Shown here: positions 1 through 8,599 of the stretch, one piece after another
Numbering within the stretch: position 1 is the stretch's first letter
Layout: each line of letters opens with the position of its first letter
Source: Peribacillus alkalitolerans
Lineage (GTDB): Bacteria; Bacillota; Bacilli; Bacillales; DSM-1321
Assembly (NCBI RefSeq): GCF_010882125.1
Contig: NZ_JAAGVZ010000004.1
Location: 1 to 64,000, forward strand
Length of the DNA: 64,000 bases
Direction of reading: 5' to 3'
Program-made: the position numbers and the translations under genes
Notes under the pieces: generated by a model
What the model saw: only the letters and a program-made list of their open reading frames with translations
What the model was told of the DNA's origin: nothing
Databases searched by the model: none

Positions 1-168
1 CCCCGGTTTCCCGGAGTTATCCCAGTCTTACAGGCAGGTTGCCCACGTGTTACTCACCCGTCCGCCGCTAACATCTACAAAAGCAAGCTTTTAAGATGTT
101 CGCTCGACTTGCATGTATTAGGCACGCCGCCAGCGTTCGTCCTGAGCCAGGATCAAACTCTCCAAAAA
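1..168 (-). rRNA. rrs: 16S ribosomal RNA, 5' end (partial)
   Basis: Read on the minus strand, this stretch carries the universal 16S 5' landmark GAGTTTGATCCTGGCTCAG, then the conserved run through CGAACGCTGGCGGCGTGCC and the GTGAGTAACACGTGGG segment. The gene continues off the left edge. The mature 5' end is placed about eight bases before GAGTTTGATC by analogy with other Bacillus 16S genes, so the exact end is approximate. Confidence 0.97.
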
Positions 169-238
169 GTGTTTGACTTGCTCATAAAATGTCTTATTTA
201 AAAGACTTAAAATTTAACGTTGACGTATTGTTTTGTTT

Positions 239-253
239 AGTTTTCAAAGAGCA
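239..253 (-). promoter_or_regulatory. rRNA leader boxA antitermination site
   Basis: The minus strand reads TGCTCTTTGAAAACT, the boxA-type element found in Bacillus rRNA leaders. It lies between promoter P2 and the 16S start, where the Nus-factor antitermination complex loads on rrn transcripts. Confidence 0.75.
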
Positions 254-288
254 ATTTCTTTTCCAATCGCTCGTGAGCGACTTTATTA

Positions 289-317
289 ATATAACATTTT
301 CTCAACCCTGAAGTCAA
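289..317 (-). promoter_or_regulatory. rRNA operon promoter P2
   Basis: On the minus strand a -35 TTGACT (312-317), a 17-bp spacer and a -10 TTATAT (289-294) point into the 16S gene. Upstream promoter P1 shares the motifs AGGGTTGA and TATTAATAAA, as expected for tandem rRNA promoters. Confidence 0.75.
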
Positions 318-394
318 TACTTTTTTAAAAATGTTTTTTCTTTCAGTTTCAATCAATGTTATCTTTTAAACCGCTTGTATCAGCGACGTTTATT

Positions 395-424
395 AATATA
401 CCATCTCTTTTACCGATAGGTCAA
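395..424 (-). promoter_or_regulatory. rRNA operon promoter P1
   Basis: On the minus strand a -35 TTGACC (419-424) is followed by an 18-bp spacer and a -10 TATATT (395-400). It is the distal member of the tandem pair driving this rrn operon and lies just downstream of ygxA. Confidence 0.7.
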
Positions 425-461
425 CCCTAAAATTAATTTTTCACGATAATAAAATTAACTT

Positions 462-1331
462 TTATTTATTAACTTTATAATATCTATGGAAGACATCATG
501 CCCCTTCGTTTCCTCTTGCACGACAGAAACAAGTTTCTTTTCGATAAGGTACTCCAAAAGTACACCCAAATCTATTGAATAGTATTTTAACTCCTGCGCA
601 CTCATTAGATCATGTATAGTCCATTTTTCTTTTTTTGTTTCCATTACGTCTCTAAAATGTTGAGTACCACTGTCCGTTCTCGAGAAAATAAGAAATTCAC
701 TTGCTAGGAATAACAATTCCAATCTTTTTGCGAGTGACTCTTCGCTAGTAATCAGTTCTTCATATAGTTTGAAAATTTGTGGCTCTATATGTTTAACTTG
801 ATTCCAAACTGTGACTTCTGGGAAAAAACCTTGTTCAATAATTTCCAATCTTGCAAGATGGTGCAAAGAATGCACAATATGATTATAAGCATCTAAAAAA
901 TGACCATTTTCAAAAAATGCCTTACCATCCATATATCTTCTAATAAGCTTTGCAAATTCCATCCCCATTTTAATTTTACGTCCGTAAAAAGGGAACTCTC
1001 TTAATTCTTGTTTCAATTCAGAAAGATACTCATTTCGATCAAATAACACTTTCCCATTATAAATCCATTCTATGATTTTTCGATTTGTACCTAATAATAG
1101 CCATTCCTGTAATTGCTCTTCTTCTACTATATGGAGTGCAGCTTTTTTATCCTTATATGTATAATGTTTAATAAATACTGGTTGTTCAGCATCCTTTGTA
1201 ATAACAAGTAATACGTAATCAAAGGTATCTGTTAAAGTACTTGGTTTTGCACCTTTTTCAAGCAATAGAATTCCGAGTGTGGAAGGTGAGCCTGCTCGTT
1301 CTTGGTAAATGGGACGTAGAATATCCTCCAT
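462..1331 (-). CDS. ygxA: YgxA nucleotidyltransferase-like protein
   Basis: A 289-residue cytoplasmic protein of the YgxA family, which is annotated as nucleotidyltransferase-like from fold similarity; its substrate is unknown. The start is placed at the ATG of MEDILRPIYQERA because GGAGG lies seven bases upstream and the B. subtilis protein begins there. The frame stays open 25 codons further upstream without a ribosome binding site. It sits between an rrn operon and ygzB/perR, as in B. subtilis, which supports orthology. Confidence 0.85.
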   Translation of the reverse strand: MEDILRPIYQERAGSPSTLGILLLEKGAKPSTLTDTFDYVLLVITKDAEQPVFIKHYTYKDKKAALHIVEEEQLQEWLLLGTNRKIIEWIYNGKVLFDRNEYLSELKQELREFPFYGRKIKMGMEFAKLIRRYMDGKAFFENGHFLDAYNHIVHSLHHLARLEIIEQGFFPEVTVWNQVKHIEPQIFKLYEELITSEESLAKRLELLFLASEFLIFSRTDSGTQHFRDVMETKKEKWTIHDLMSAQELKYYSIDLGVLLEYLIEKKLVSVVQEETKGHDVFHRYYKVNK

Positions 1332-1486
1332 TTTAATTCCTCCAAATCGTTGTTGTGCTATAACTTTCGACATTAAGATTGAATTTCCTTCTTGTAACGG
1401 CAACAATTTTCGACAATGTTCCTACCATGTTATATATTTAAATAAGTGAATAATGTTATGATATAGTTAGAATCAGGAGGTAGGAC

Positions 1487-1837
1487 ATGGCTAAATATTC
1501 AAATAAAATTAATAAAATACGTACTTTCGCACTAAGTTTGATATTTATCGGATTCCTTATCATGTATGGAGGTATCTTCTTTAGAAGCTCTGCTATTCTT
1601 ATGACCGTCTTCATGGTATTAGGTCTATTATGCATTCTTGCTAGTACAGGGGTTTATTTCTGGATTGGAATGTTATCCACTAAAACTGTTCAAGTAGTTT
1701 GCCCGAATTGTGGAAAATCGACAAAAATACTTGGTAGAGTTGATATGTGCATGCACTGCAACGAGCCACTTACACTAGATAGAGATCTTGAAGGTAAAGA
1801 ATTCGACGAAAAATATAATAAAAAAGCGAAAAATTAG
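1487..1837 (+). CDS. ygzB: YgzB zinc-ribbon membrane protein (UPF0295/DUF2614)
   Basis: A 116-residue protein with two hydrophobic membrane segments (about residues 14-35 and 40-62). A C-terminal zinc-ribbon-like part has CPNCGK and CMHC motifs (about residues 73-92) whose four cysteines could bind a metal. An AGGAGG site lies seven bases before the ATG, with a plausible -10 TATGAT upstream. It is convergent with perR and close to ygxA, the Bacillus arrangement. Its function is unknown in the family. Confidence 0.85.
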   Translation: MAKYSNKINKIRTFALSLIFIGFLIMYGGIFFRSSAILMTVFMVLGLLCILASTGVYFWIGMLSTKTVQVVCPNCGKSTKILGRVDMCMHCNEPLTLDRDLEGKEFDEKYNKKAKN

Positions 1838-1865
1838 AAGCCTGGCCACGCGCTAGGCTTTTTTT
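1838..1865 (+). terminator. ygzB terminator
   Basis: The stem AAGCCT/AGGCTT (1838-1843 with 1855-1860), extended by inner G-C pairs, is followed by a run of T and starts one base after the ygzB stop. Confidence 0.8.
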
Positions 1866-1873
1866 ACAAAAAT

Positions 1874-1903
1874 AAAAAACTGGCTTGTGATAACCAGTTT
1901 TTT
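1874..1903 (-). terminator. perR terminator
   Basis: A 10-bp perfect stem (AAAAAACTGG with CCAGTTTTTT, 1874-1883 and 1894-1903) overlaps the perR stop codon. On the minus strand it ends in a U tract. Confidence 0.8.
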
Positions 1904-2339
1904 AATGTGCCGCTTTTGCAACGCACGTTGGACATTCTCCGTACACTTCCATACGATGTTGATGTACTTTAAATCCTGTTACATGTGATGCAAGGTGCTC
2001 TACTTCATCTAGTCCAGGATAATGGAAATCTACGATTGCACCACATTTTTGACAAATAACATGGTAATGATCTGTAGTGACATAATCGAATCGACTTGAA
2101 GAATCTCCGTATGTCAATTCTTTAACGAGACCTACTTCCTTAAAGACCCTTAAGTTATTGTACACTGTAGCCACGCTCATATTTGGAAATTTACCTTCCA
2201 AAGCTTTATATATTTCATCGGCAGTTGGATGAGACATTGCATTAATTAGGTATTCCAAAATCGCATGACGTTGCGGTGTAATCCTCACTCCTGTTTCCTT
2301 CAGCGAATCCAAAGCCTCTTTCAGTTGATCATGAGCCAC
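1902..2339 (-). CDS. perR: PerR peroxide-sensing Fur-family repressor
   Basis: PerR represses peroxide-defence and iron/heme genes and is inactivated by metal-catalysed histidine oxidation. The N-terminal winged helix contains the near-invariant stretch ending [12 protein letters not shown]. The C-terminal part holds the sensing and metal ligands around DHYH, plus two CxxC pairs (CQKC and CPTC) for the structural zinc. I chose a GTG start at 2339: GAGGTG lies seven bases upstream and gives 145 residues, the length of the B. subtilis protein. The upstream ATG at 2345 and TTG at 2360 overlap that Shine-Dalgarno sequence. A Per box lies in its own promoter region, so it is probably autoregulated. 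Confidence 0.95.
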   Translation of the reverse strand: MAHDQLKEALDSLKETGVRITPQRHAILEYLINAMSHPTADEIYKALEGKFPNMSVATVYNNLRVFKEVGLVKELTYGDSSSRFDYVTTDHYHVICQKCGAIVDFHYPGLDEVEHLASHVTGFKVHQHRMEVYGECPTCVAKAAH

Positions 2340-2385
2340 CGTCATGCACCTCTTTTCCAATTATTATTTAGAATGAATTATTACT

Positions 2386-2432
2386 TTATAATATTTATAA
2401 ATAGTGTAAGCTTTACACTATTTATTTGTCAA
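2386..2432 (-). promoter_or_regulatory. perR promoter with Per box and adjacent dyad
   Basis: On the minus strand a -35 TTGACA (2427-2432) is followed at 18 bp by TACACT (2403-2408). Immediately downstream is a 15-bp sequence at 2386-2400 that matches the Per box TTATAATnATTATAA at all but one defined position, consistent with autoregulation. Between and overlapping the promoter elements is a second perfect dyad (2397-2425) with 13-bp arms and a 3-bp spacer. Confidence 0.75.
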
Positions 2433-2456
2433 TTAAGTATAGTTTATTCATTGTTT

Positions 2457-3002
2457 TTAGGAGTGGAGGTTTTTTTCGGCTGCCCCACATAAATGGTTAA
2501 TATATCTAGCAGCAACAAACAGAAAATCTGATAAACGGTTCAAATATGATAGAACTAAAGGGTTCACTTCATCCACCATTTCACTTGCGCATCTCTCGGC
2601 TCTACGAACAATAGTACGTGCTGTATGAAGGGCAGCTCCTGCAGGATGTCCTCCTGGTAAAATGAAATTAGTAAGTGCAGGAAGATGTTTTTCCCACTGA
2701 TCAATTGTTTCTTCCAACATTGTTATGTCTTCTTGCTCGACCTTCCATTTTACTTCCTTGCCTGAAGGAGTAGCCAGTTCTGCTCCTACATGGAAAAGTT
2801 CTGTTTGTATTTTATGAAAAATTTTATCGATAGATTCCTTTTCTTTCATATCATTGTTTATATAACTTAAAGCCAAACCAATCATTGAATTAGCTTCATC
2901 GCAAGTTCCATAAGCTTCTACCCTAATATCCGACTTCTTTACACGTTGCCCATAAATAAGCGATGTTGTACCCTTGTCCCCAGTTTTTGTATAAATTTTC
3001 AT
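2457..3002 (-). CDS. PduO-type cob(I)alamin adenosyltransferase
   Basis: A 181-residue ATP:cob(I)alamin adenosyltransferase, which makes adenosylcobalamin from ATP and reduced corrinoid in the cytoplasm. The N-terminal signature IYTKTGDKGTTSL is present, as are DEANSMIGLA and the conserved RRAER helix and LNRLSDFLF near the C-terminus. The length fits the family (YvqK in B. subtilis). The ATG has an AGGGGG site that overlaps the end of the upstream dehydrogenase gene one base away, so the two genes form a transcription unit. No other cobalamin gene is in the window. Confidence 0.88.
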   Translation of the reverse strand: MKIYTKTGDKGTTSLIYGQRVKKSDIRVEAYGTCDEANSMIGLALSYINNDMKEKESIDKIFHKIQTELFHVGAELATPSGKEVKWKVEQEDITMLEETIDQWEKHLPALTNFILPGGHPAGAALHTARTIVRRAERCASEMVDEVNPLVLSYLNRLSDFLFVAARYINHLCGAAEKNLHS

Positions 3003-3003
3003 C

Positions 3004-3954
3004 TTAGTACCCCCTGTTCACATCAATTAAATTGATAAAATCAGTTTCCCTTTTAATATAAGTATGAAGATTATGCGAGAAAATTTCGAACGACTTTGGC
3101 AAATAGTTTTTCGTAACACTTGAAGTGTGTGGTGTCATCGTTACATTTTCCATTTTCCAATATGGATGATTCACTGGTAATGGCTCTTCATGGAAAACAT
3201 CGAGGATAGCATGTTCGATTTGTCCTTCCTCTAATGCCTTCAGTAGGACGTGATCCTCAAACAAATCACCTCTTCCGATATTCATAAATACCGCAGAAGA
3301 CTTCATCAACTGAAAATGTTCGTTATTCAGAAGGTTTTTCGTATCATTCGTACTTGGTAGAATAGAGACAATATAATCTGCAGTTGGCAGGACAGCTTTT
3401 AATTCGTCAAGTTTATGCATGTGGTCAAAATATTCCACTTCATTCCCAGATGTATTTATTCCCACCGTCTTCATTCCAAATGCTTTTGAAAGTCGAGCTA
3501 TTTCACTACCTATTGCACCTGCACCTAAAATAGTAATTTCTTTCCCATTCAACTCACCCATTTTCATTCTTCGATCCCAAGTAGCATTCTTAGCATTTTC
3601 ATAAAACTGGGCAAGATTCTTTTCATACTGAAGTAGCATACCTATCGTATATTCCGCCATCGGGATTTTGTGTATCCCCTTTGCATTAGTGACCAGTATG
3701 CCCTTTTCCCCGATTAGCGCTAATGGCATTTTTTCCAAACCTGCTGAAACGACCATAATCCATTTTAAAGACTTTGCTGCGTAAATGATCTCTTTTGTTA
3801 CATCTTCCCCATAAGTAACAAGAATCTCCGAAGTCTTTAAATCATTTTCTTCTATATGTATCCCTTTACGATATGAAAAACGGATAGCCGGAAACTCCTT
3901 TGATAACCTTTCTTGCAAATCCGTTGGCGGTATGAATGAAAAGTACGCCTCCAT
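3004..3954 (-). CDS. NAD-dependent D-isomer 2-hydroxyacid dehydrogenase
   Basis: A 316-residue member of the D-2-hydroxyacid dehydrogenase family, which reduces 2-keto acids or oxidises D-2-hydroxyacids with NAD(P). A Rossmann GAGAIGSEIA motif lies about residues 144-153. The catalytic-domain elements AEYTIGMLL, NIGRGDLF, LDVFHEEPLP and the terminal MTPHTSS (catalytic His region) are in the expected order. Length and motifs fit a complete enzyme, but the substrate cannot be told from sequence. It is the first gene of a pair with the adenosyltransferase. Confidence 0.85.
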   Translation of the reverse strand: MEAYFSFIPPTDLQERLSKEFPAIRFSYRKGIHIEENDLKTSEILVTYGEDVTKEIIYAAKSLKWIMVVSAGLEKMPLALIGEKGILVTNAKGIHKIPMAEYTIGMLLQYEKNLAQFYENAKNATWDRRMKMGELNGKEITILGAGAIGSEIARLSKAFGMKTVGINTSGNEVEYFDHMHKLDELKAVLPTADYIVSILPSTNDTKNLLNNEHFQLMKSSAVFMNIGRGDLFEDHVLLKALEEGQIEHAILDVFHEEPLPVNHPYWKMENVTMTPHTSSVTKNYLPKSFEIFSHNLHTYIKRETDFINLIDVNRGY

Positions 3955-4112
3955 ATTACAATCCCCTCTTTCGATGCTTTATCCTAAAATCATCATACCA
4001 TCACCGTTCAATAAATTACATGAAAATGGATAACCTGACATTAGAATCAAAAGCTAGGAATTACATAGAAATTGAGTGATTTGTTCTCAATGCTGCCTTT
4101 ATATTTACGAAA

Positions 4113-4149
4113 ACAAAAAAAATACGGGTAAACCATGACTGGTTACCCG
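4113..4149 (-). terminator. Terminator downstream of bcp
   Basis: On the minus strand the stem CGGGTAACC/GGTTTACCCG (with a one-base bulge) has a six-base loop and is followed by TATTTTTTTT. The space between it and the dehydrogenase start (3955-4112) contains no feature I recognise. Confidence 0.75.
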
Positions 4150-4227
4150 CTTCCATTTCGGAAAACATCTGAGGAGGTATTCTCTATATAATAGTATTCA
4201 AATCGTTGATTTCTGAATTGGACAAAA

Positions 4228-4254
4228 GCCTTTTAGTTAGAAAATAGGCTTATT
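4228..4254 (-). terminator. Possible proximal bcp terminator
   Basis: Just after the bcp stop the minus strand forms AAGCC/GGCTT with inner A-T pairs and then TTTTG. It is weaker than the hairpin at 4113-4149, which may be the main stop. Confidence 0.4.
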
Positions 4255-4259
4255 ATTGT

Positions 4260-4730
4260 TTAAGCCATTTCCTCTTTAATAAATGCAAGCGCTTCTTCTA
4301 CATGGCCCTTTACTTTAACTTTTCTCCATTCTTTTATGAGGTTGCCATCTTTATCGATTATGAAGGTAGAGCGTTCAATACCCATATATTCCTTACCAAA
4401 GTTCTTTTTTAATGTCCACACACCATAAGCTTCAGCAACTAGGTGATTTTCATCCGCTAACAGCAGGAATGGCAAGCCATACTTCTCAATAAATTTCCCA
4501 TGACGTTTAAGAGGATCAGGACTTACTCCTAGAATTACGGCATCAAGCTCGGAAAAGGATTCATGAAGCTCCTTGAAATCACAGGCTTGAGTCGTACATC
4601 CCGGTGTCATGTCTTTCGGATAAAAGTAAAGTACAACATTTTTCCCTTTAAAGTCAGTTAAACTAATATTTTCACCATTACTAGCAGGTAAAGAAAAATC
4701 AGGTGCTTTTTTGCCGATTACTGCATTCAA
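4260..4730 (-). CDS. bcp: Bcp-type thioredoxin-dependent peroxiredoxin
   Basis: A 156-residue peroxiredoxin (YgaF in B. subtilis) that reduces hydrogen peroxide and organic peroxides using thioredoxin. The motif PGCTTQACDF contains the peroxidatic cysteine and, five residues on, the resolving cysteine of the Bcp subclass. The preceding YFYPKDMTPGC is typical. The start codon is TTG, supported by GGAGG with a seven-base spacing. Its position near perR fits a peroxide-defence role, although no Per box is obvious directly upstream. Confidence 0.92.
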   Translation of the reverse strand: MNAVIGKKAPDFSLPASNGENISLTDFKGKNVVLYFYPKDMTPGCTTQACDFKELHESFSELDAVILGVSPDPLKRHGKFIEKYGLPFLLLADENHLVAEAYGVWTLKKNFGKEYMGIERSTFIIDKDGNLIKEWRKVKVKGHVEEALAFIKEEMA

Positions 4731-4810
4731 TGAAAGTCCTCCATTCTAAAAAGTCTTATCGTAAGCGTACCCAAATCTCTTTTGCAATACAACTTTTTAG
4801 ATGGTTCTTT

Positions 4811-5224
4811 TTATTTCTGTACATGCTCGTAATCGATTACGGTTCTTACAACAAAAGCCGCAGGCAATGTGTAACCAATGAAAGCTTGGATAGCGGAGAT
4901 AGGCCTACCTAACCCTACCGGAACTAGATCTCCATAACCAACCGAAAACATGGTCATTCCGCTGAAATATAGAGATGATTCTAGCTTATAAAAAAAGGAA
5001 CCCTGAAGGTTATGTCCATTTTCTAATATTACTATAATGTTCTTCAGTTCAAACAGAAGATATAGGGCACCAAATCCAACACAAATGGTACCGTACAAAA
5101 AGGCAAGCCAAAGCAAATCGTTTAACGAGATTTTTTGATTGGTCATGTCTGATGGAGCAAACAGCGCCCTTATGCTCATAAACATGCAGAAAACAATCGC
5201 TGAAACTAAAATATAAAATCCCAT
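4811..5224 (-). CDS. Small two-TM potassium channel protein
   Basis: A 137-residue membrane protein with an N-terminal helix, another hydrophobic helix at about residues 38-60, a pore loop with the selectivity filter SVGYGD (residues 94-99) and a C-terminal helix ending near VIDYEHVQK. The filter identifies the Ion_trans_2 potassium channel family. Unlike many bacterial channels it lacks a cytoplasmic RCK or cyclic-nucleotide domain, so gating cannot be inferred. An AAGGAG site precedes the ATG. It is a single-gene unit. Confidence 0.85.
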   Translation of the reverse strand: MGFYILVSAIVFCMFMSIRALFAPSDMTNQKISLNDLLWLAFLYGTICVGFGALYLLFELKNIIVILENGHNLQGSFFYKLESSLYFSGMTMFSVGYGDLVPVGLGRPISAIQAFIGYTLPAAFVVRTVIDYEHVQK

Positions 5225-5333
5225 TCCACACCTTCTCCTTTAGGACTACTTCTAACAATGTACTCCTTGTCCTTCAGGCTTATGAATGGTTTTTAAACTA
5301 TTACTAAGTGGGGTCAATAAAACAATAAAGGCA

Positions 5334-5366
5334 TTCAAAAAGTTGTTGAAAGAACAACTTTTTGAA
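5334..5366 (-). terminator. Bidirectional terminator after rsgA
   Basis: A perfect 14-bp stem (5334-5347 with 5353-5366) with a GAAAG loop and A/T-rich outer arms lies 17 bases past the rsgA stop. It could work on both strands. Confidence 0.8.
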
Positions 5367-5382
5367 CACCCCTTTAAATCTA

Positions 5383-6444
5383 TTACTTTTTATGGACCCT
5401 TGTACGGTCACCTGAAATCTTTTTCCACTTTGCTTTTTCCTCTAATTGAGTTCGCTTATTATTCTTTCGTTCTAGAAATGCTAGTTCCTTTTGGAACTTC
5501 ACATAATTATCATATCGTTTCTGATCTAATACCCCTTCTTCTATAGCTAACTTCACTTGACAAGAAGGCTCATTCTTGTGTTGGCAATCATTAAATAAAC
5601 ATTGTTGTGCCAAATCCTCTATATCCGAGAAACCATGGCTCATACCGCCATCAACTTCCCAAAGTTGCAATTCTCTCATACCTGGTGTATCAATAAGGAT
5701 TCCCCCACCTGGGATCAACATTAATTCACGATGGGTGGTGGTGTGTTTTCCTTTATCGTCACCTTCACGAACTTCCTTCACCTGTTGTTTTATTTGCCCA
5801 AGCAATGTATTGCAAAGTGTTGATTTCCCTGCTCCTGACGAACCAAGCAAAGCTACCGTTTGTCCCTCGGACAGATATTTATCCAATTGATCCATACCTA
5901 TTCCATTTGTTGCACTAATCGCATATATCGGCACGCCAAACGCGACTGATTCGACCTCTGCAATTTTTGCTGGGATATCGTCACAAAGATCACATTTACT
6001 TAAAATGACGACTGGATTTGCACCACTATCCCAAGCGGTTACAAGATATCTCTCTATTCGTCTTATATTAAAATCATTATTTAACCCTGTCACTAGAAAC
6101 ACAGTATTAATATTTGCTGCAACGAGTTGTTCTTCTGTTACCAAACCTGCAGAGTTTCTGGAAAATTTACTAAATCGAGGTAACACTTTATGAATCGTGG
6201 CTTTTTTCTCATCTGGTCGTGCAGATATAACCACCCAGTCACCGACTGCAGGAAATTGGCTTTTCTCGAATGACTCATGCCTGAATTTCCCAGACACCTC
6301 ACCTAACAACTCACCTTGCTCTGTAAGAATACGGTACATATGCTTATGCTCTAGTGCGACTCTACCAACTGAATAACCACTACCATTAAATGGTGCAAAC
6401 TCTTCCTCTAAGTGGTTATTCCAACCTAATTGTTCTAAATTCAA
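5383..6444 (-). CDS. rsgA: RsgA-type circularly permuted ribosome GTPase
   Basis: A 353-residue GTPase of the RsgA/YloQ family, which acts in late maturation of the 30S ribosomal subunit. An OB-fold-like N-terminus is followed by the permuted motif order: SKCDL (G4), then GSSGAGKST (G1, near residue 200), then DTPGMRE (G3). A C-terminal zinc knuckle reads CLFNDCQHKNEPSC. The start is TTG with AGGAGGAAG five bases upstream. Bacillus genomes normally carry another copy near the prkC/rpe genes, so this isolated gene may be a paralog. Confidence 0.88.
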   Translation of the reverse strand: MNLEQLGWNNHLEEEFAPFNGSGYSVGRVALEHKHMYRILTEQGELLGEVSGKFRHESFEKSQFPAVGDWVVISARPDEKKATIHKVLPRFSKFSRNSAGLVTEEQLVAANINTVFLVTGLNNDFNIRRIERYLVTAWDSGANPVVILSKCDLCDDIPAKIAEVESVAFGVPIYAISATNGIGMDQLDKYLSEGQTVALLGSSGAGKSTLCNTLLGQIKQQVKEVREGDDKGKHTTTHRELMLIPGGGILIDTPGMRELQLWEVDGGMSHGFSDIEDLAQQCLFNDCQHKNEPSCQVKLAIEEGVLDQKRYDNYVKFQKELAFLERKNNKRTQLEEKAKWKKISGDRTRVHKK

Positions 6445-6641
6445 TCAATCTTCCTCCTATAATACAATCAAAACTGCCCTAAAAGGATTCGAATTTTTTG
6501 GAAAAGAATCCTATAATATATTTTAACAGAAAATTTTGATAAGTATATAAACTCCTTCTTGGAATTACATTTTTGTTAAAAACGCCGTCGACTTTAAAAT
6601 TAGCTAGGCTTAGATCTATAAACAGAAAGGACCAATGAATA

Positions 6642-6881
6642 ATGCTGATTGAAATAAAAGTAGGTAACGAAAAAGATGTCAAAACTGTCCATCAATTGAT
6701 GATCGAATCCTTCTAAGAATATCGTCATCTGGAAGTCCCATCGAGCGCTCTAAACGAACCTATTTCTTTGATTCAGAAAGCTTTCAAAGACGGAAAAGAA
6801 AAGATTATTATATGTTATGTCGATGGAGTCCCTTTTGGTGCATTAAGATTCGCAATAATGGAAAACTGTAAATGGTATTAA
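6642..6881 (+). pseudogene. Broken GNAT acetyltransferase remnant
   Basis: Translation from the ATG at 6642 gives an N-terminal GNAT-like segment (MLIEIKVGNEKDVKTVHQL) running to MIESF. It is interrupted by TAA, then continues in the same frame as EYRHLEVPSSALNEPISL to VPFGALRF before stopping at 6881. The length is about half of an acetyltransferase, and the acetyl-CoA binding motif is absent. A single G-to-T change (GAA to TAA) explains the internal stop. The original substrate is unknown. Confidence 0.7.
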
Positions 6882-6896
6882 TGATTAAATCTATAT

Positions 6897-6939
6897 AAAA
6901 ACACCTCTCGATTCTAATTTGGAGTTGAGAGGTGTTTTT
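6897..6939. terminator. Bidirectional terminator before lysE end
   Basis: A 13-bp perfect stem (AAAAACACCTCTC with GAGAGGTGTTTTT) has T runs on both strands. It serves the minus-strand LysE gene and the broken plus-strand gene. Confidence 0.85.
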
Positions 6940-6954
6940 ATATTTACTATTAAC

Positions 6955-7587
6955 TTACGCTGTGGCTTTTGTTTTAAATAATTTAATCCCCATAGCAATA
7001 AATACAATACTGGTTAATTTATTTAACAGAAATTGCACATTGGAGCTATCTCTTAAACCCTTAGTCACTAATGATGAAAAAAGGGCAATAAGTGTACACC
7101 ACACCCCACCAGTCATTGTAAAAGTTAGACCTAACATAAGGAATGGAATAGGGCTTGAACTTCCAGGATCAATGAACTGAGGTATGAAAGCAAGAAAAAA
7201 TAATGCCACTTTAGGATTGGTCACATTTGTAATCAAGCCCTGCAGAAATATCTTTTTATTAGTCATTTTGTCTAAGCTTCCTTGATCACTAACCTTATTT
7301 TTCTTTTCCAAAAGCATTCTAATACCTAAATAAATTAGATAACCCGCACCTAGTATTTTAACCACGTTAAAGAGCATGACCGATTTCATTAGAATGACAG
7401 ACAAACCAAAAGCAGCTAATAGAGTGTGAACTATAGCCCCTGAGCTTATACCAAGTGCCGAATAAATCCCTGCTCTTTTCCCTTGAGAAATACTTTTGCT
7501 CACAATATACATGGTGTCTGCTCCTGGAGTAATGTTAAGTAGAATACTGGAGATTAAAAACCATTCAAAATTAGATATTCCAAACAT
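6955..7587 (-). CDS. LysE/RhtB-family amino acid exporter
   Basis: A 210-residue inner-membrane exporter with about six hydrophobic helices. The N-terminal family signature NITPGADTMYIVSKS is followed by the GKRAGIYSALGISSGA segment and NVTNPKVALFFLAF. These are standard for LysE/RhtB translocators, which export amino acids or their analogues; the substrate is not predictable. The start is the ATG at 7587, with AGGAGGGG five bases upstream. The frame extends seven codons further without support. Confidence 0.88.
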   Translation of the reverse strand: MFGISNFEWFLISSILLNITPGADTMYIVSKSISQGKRAGIYSALGISSGAIVHTLLAAFGLSVILMKSVMLFNVVKILGAGYLIYLGIRMLLEKKNKVSDQGSLDKMTNKKIFLQGLITNVTNPKVALFFLAFIPQFIDPGSSSPIPFLMLGLTFTMTGGVWCTLIALFSSLVTKGLRDSSNVQFLLNKLTSIVFIAMGIKLFKTKATA

Positions 7588-7775
7588 ATCATCCCCTCCT
7601 AATGACATCCATTATCTACCCATGGAGATAAAACTACAAGATTATTTATATATTAAACTAGGTTATCTCAATGCTCTTTTCGTTGGTGATTTTCTACTTA
7701 ACTATACTATCAACCTACTTGTGTCTCATACTTTGAACAACTAATAGATATGAATGTTATAAATTCTAATGATAC

Positions 7776-7806
7776 AAAAAACCCTCCTGAATGGATCAAG
7801 AGGGTT
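7776..7806 (-). terminator. Terminator of the ABC-2 operon
   Basis: On the minus strand AACCCTC/GAGGGTT pairs and is followed by TTTTTTG, five bases after the last permease gene ends. Confidence 0.8.
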
Positions 7807-7811
7807 ACATG

Positions 7812-8597
7812 TTAATTCCCTGCCCCACGATATTTCTTAACACCTTGGTTCCATAACCAAACTGCAATAGAAAAGAACACAAGACCTACAACAGGTGTGG
7901 CGAATGAATACGAATACCATTCTGTTTTGCCAAGGAAGTATGCAGATGGATAGACGCCAACAAACGCGAATGGAAGAACCCAAGTTAAAACAAAACGGAT
8001 GGCTTTGTTATAAATATCCACTGGGTATCTCCCGTAGTTTCCAACATTGTACATCATCGGCATGATCGATGTTCGGGAATCCGAGAAAAAACCTATGGTC
8101 GCTATGCCTATAAAAATAGAAGCATAGACTAGAGCCCCTCCAATTGAAAATACGAAAAATAAAAGGGGATCATACCACTCGATATCAAGATTCAAACGGC
8201 TGCCAGAATAAAAAATGATAATAAAACCTGTAACAAGCCCAAACAGAGATTCCAATTCCATACGCTCTAAAATGATTTGAAACAAGCTGTGAATCGGTCG
8301 AGTTAAAATTCGGTCCATTTCACCATTCACGATATACTGTTCGTTAAAGTTCCAAATGTTAAAGAAGGCGGAAAACAACGCAAACGGAATCATAAAGAAT
8401 CCATAGATAAAGATAATTTCGTCTCGGTTCCACCCATTTAGCATATCGGTATGACCGAATACTAATAGAATGAAAATCAGATTTACTGCTTGGAATAACA
8501 AATCAGACAAGAATTTTACAAACAAGTCCGTCCGATACTGCAAACGTGTTTTTAAATATTGGCTTACATATTGAAAAAACATAGTTACATAAAACAT
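7812..8597 (-). CDS. ABC-2 family permease (COG3694/DUF990 type)
   Basis: A 261-residue integral membrane protein with six predicted helices, of the ABC-2 permease group found in pairs beside a COG4586-type ATPase. The upstream reading frame is longer, but the ATG at 8597 has GGGAGG just upstream and lies two bases after the previous gene's stop. It is the third gene of an ATPase-permease-permease operon. The transported substrate of this family is not established. Confidence 0.82.
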   Translation of the reverse strand: MFYVTMFFQYVSQYLKTRLQYRTDLFVKFLSDLLFQAVNLIFILLVFGHTDMLNGWNRDEIIFIYGFFMIPFALFSAFFNIWNFNEQYIVNGEMDRILTRPIHSLFQIILERMELESLFGLVTGFIIIFYSGSRLNLDIEWYDPLLFFVFSIGGALVYASIFIGIATIGFFSDSRTSIMPMMYNVGNYGRYPVDIYNKAIRFVLTWVLPFAFVGVYPSAYFLGKTEWYSYSFATPVVGLVFFSIAVWLWNQGVKKYRGAGN

Positions 8598-8599
8598 GG

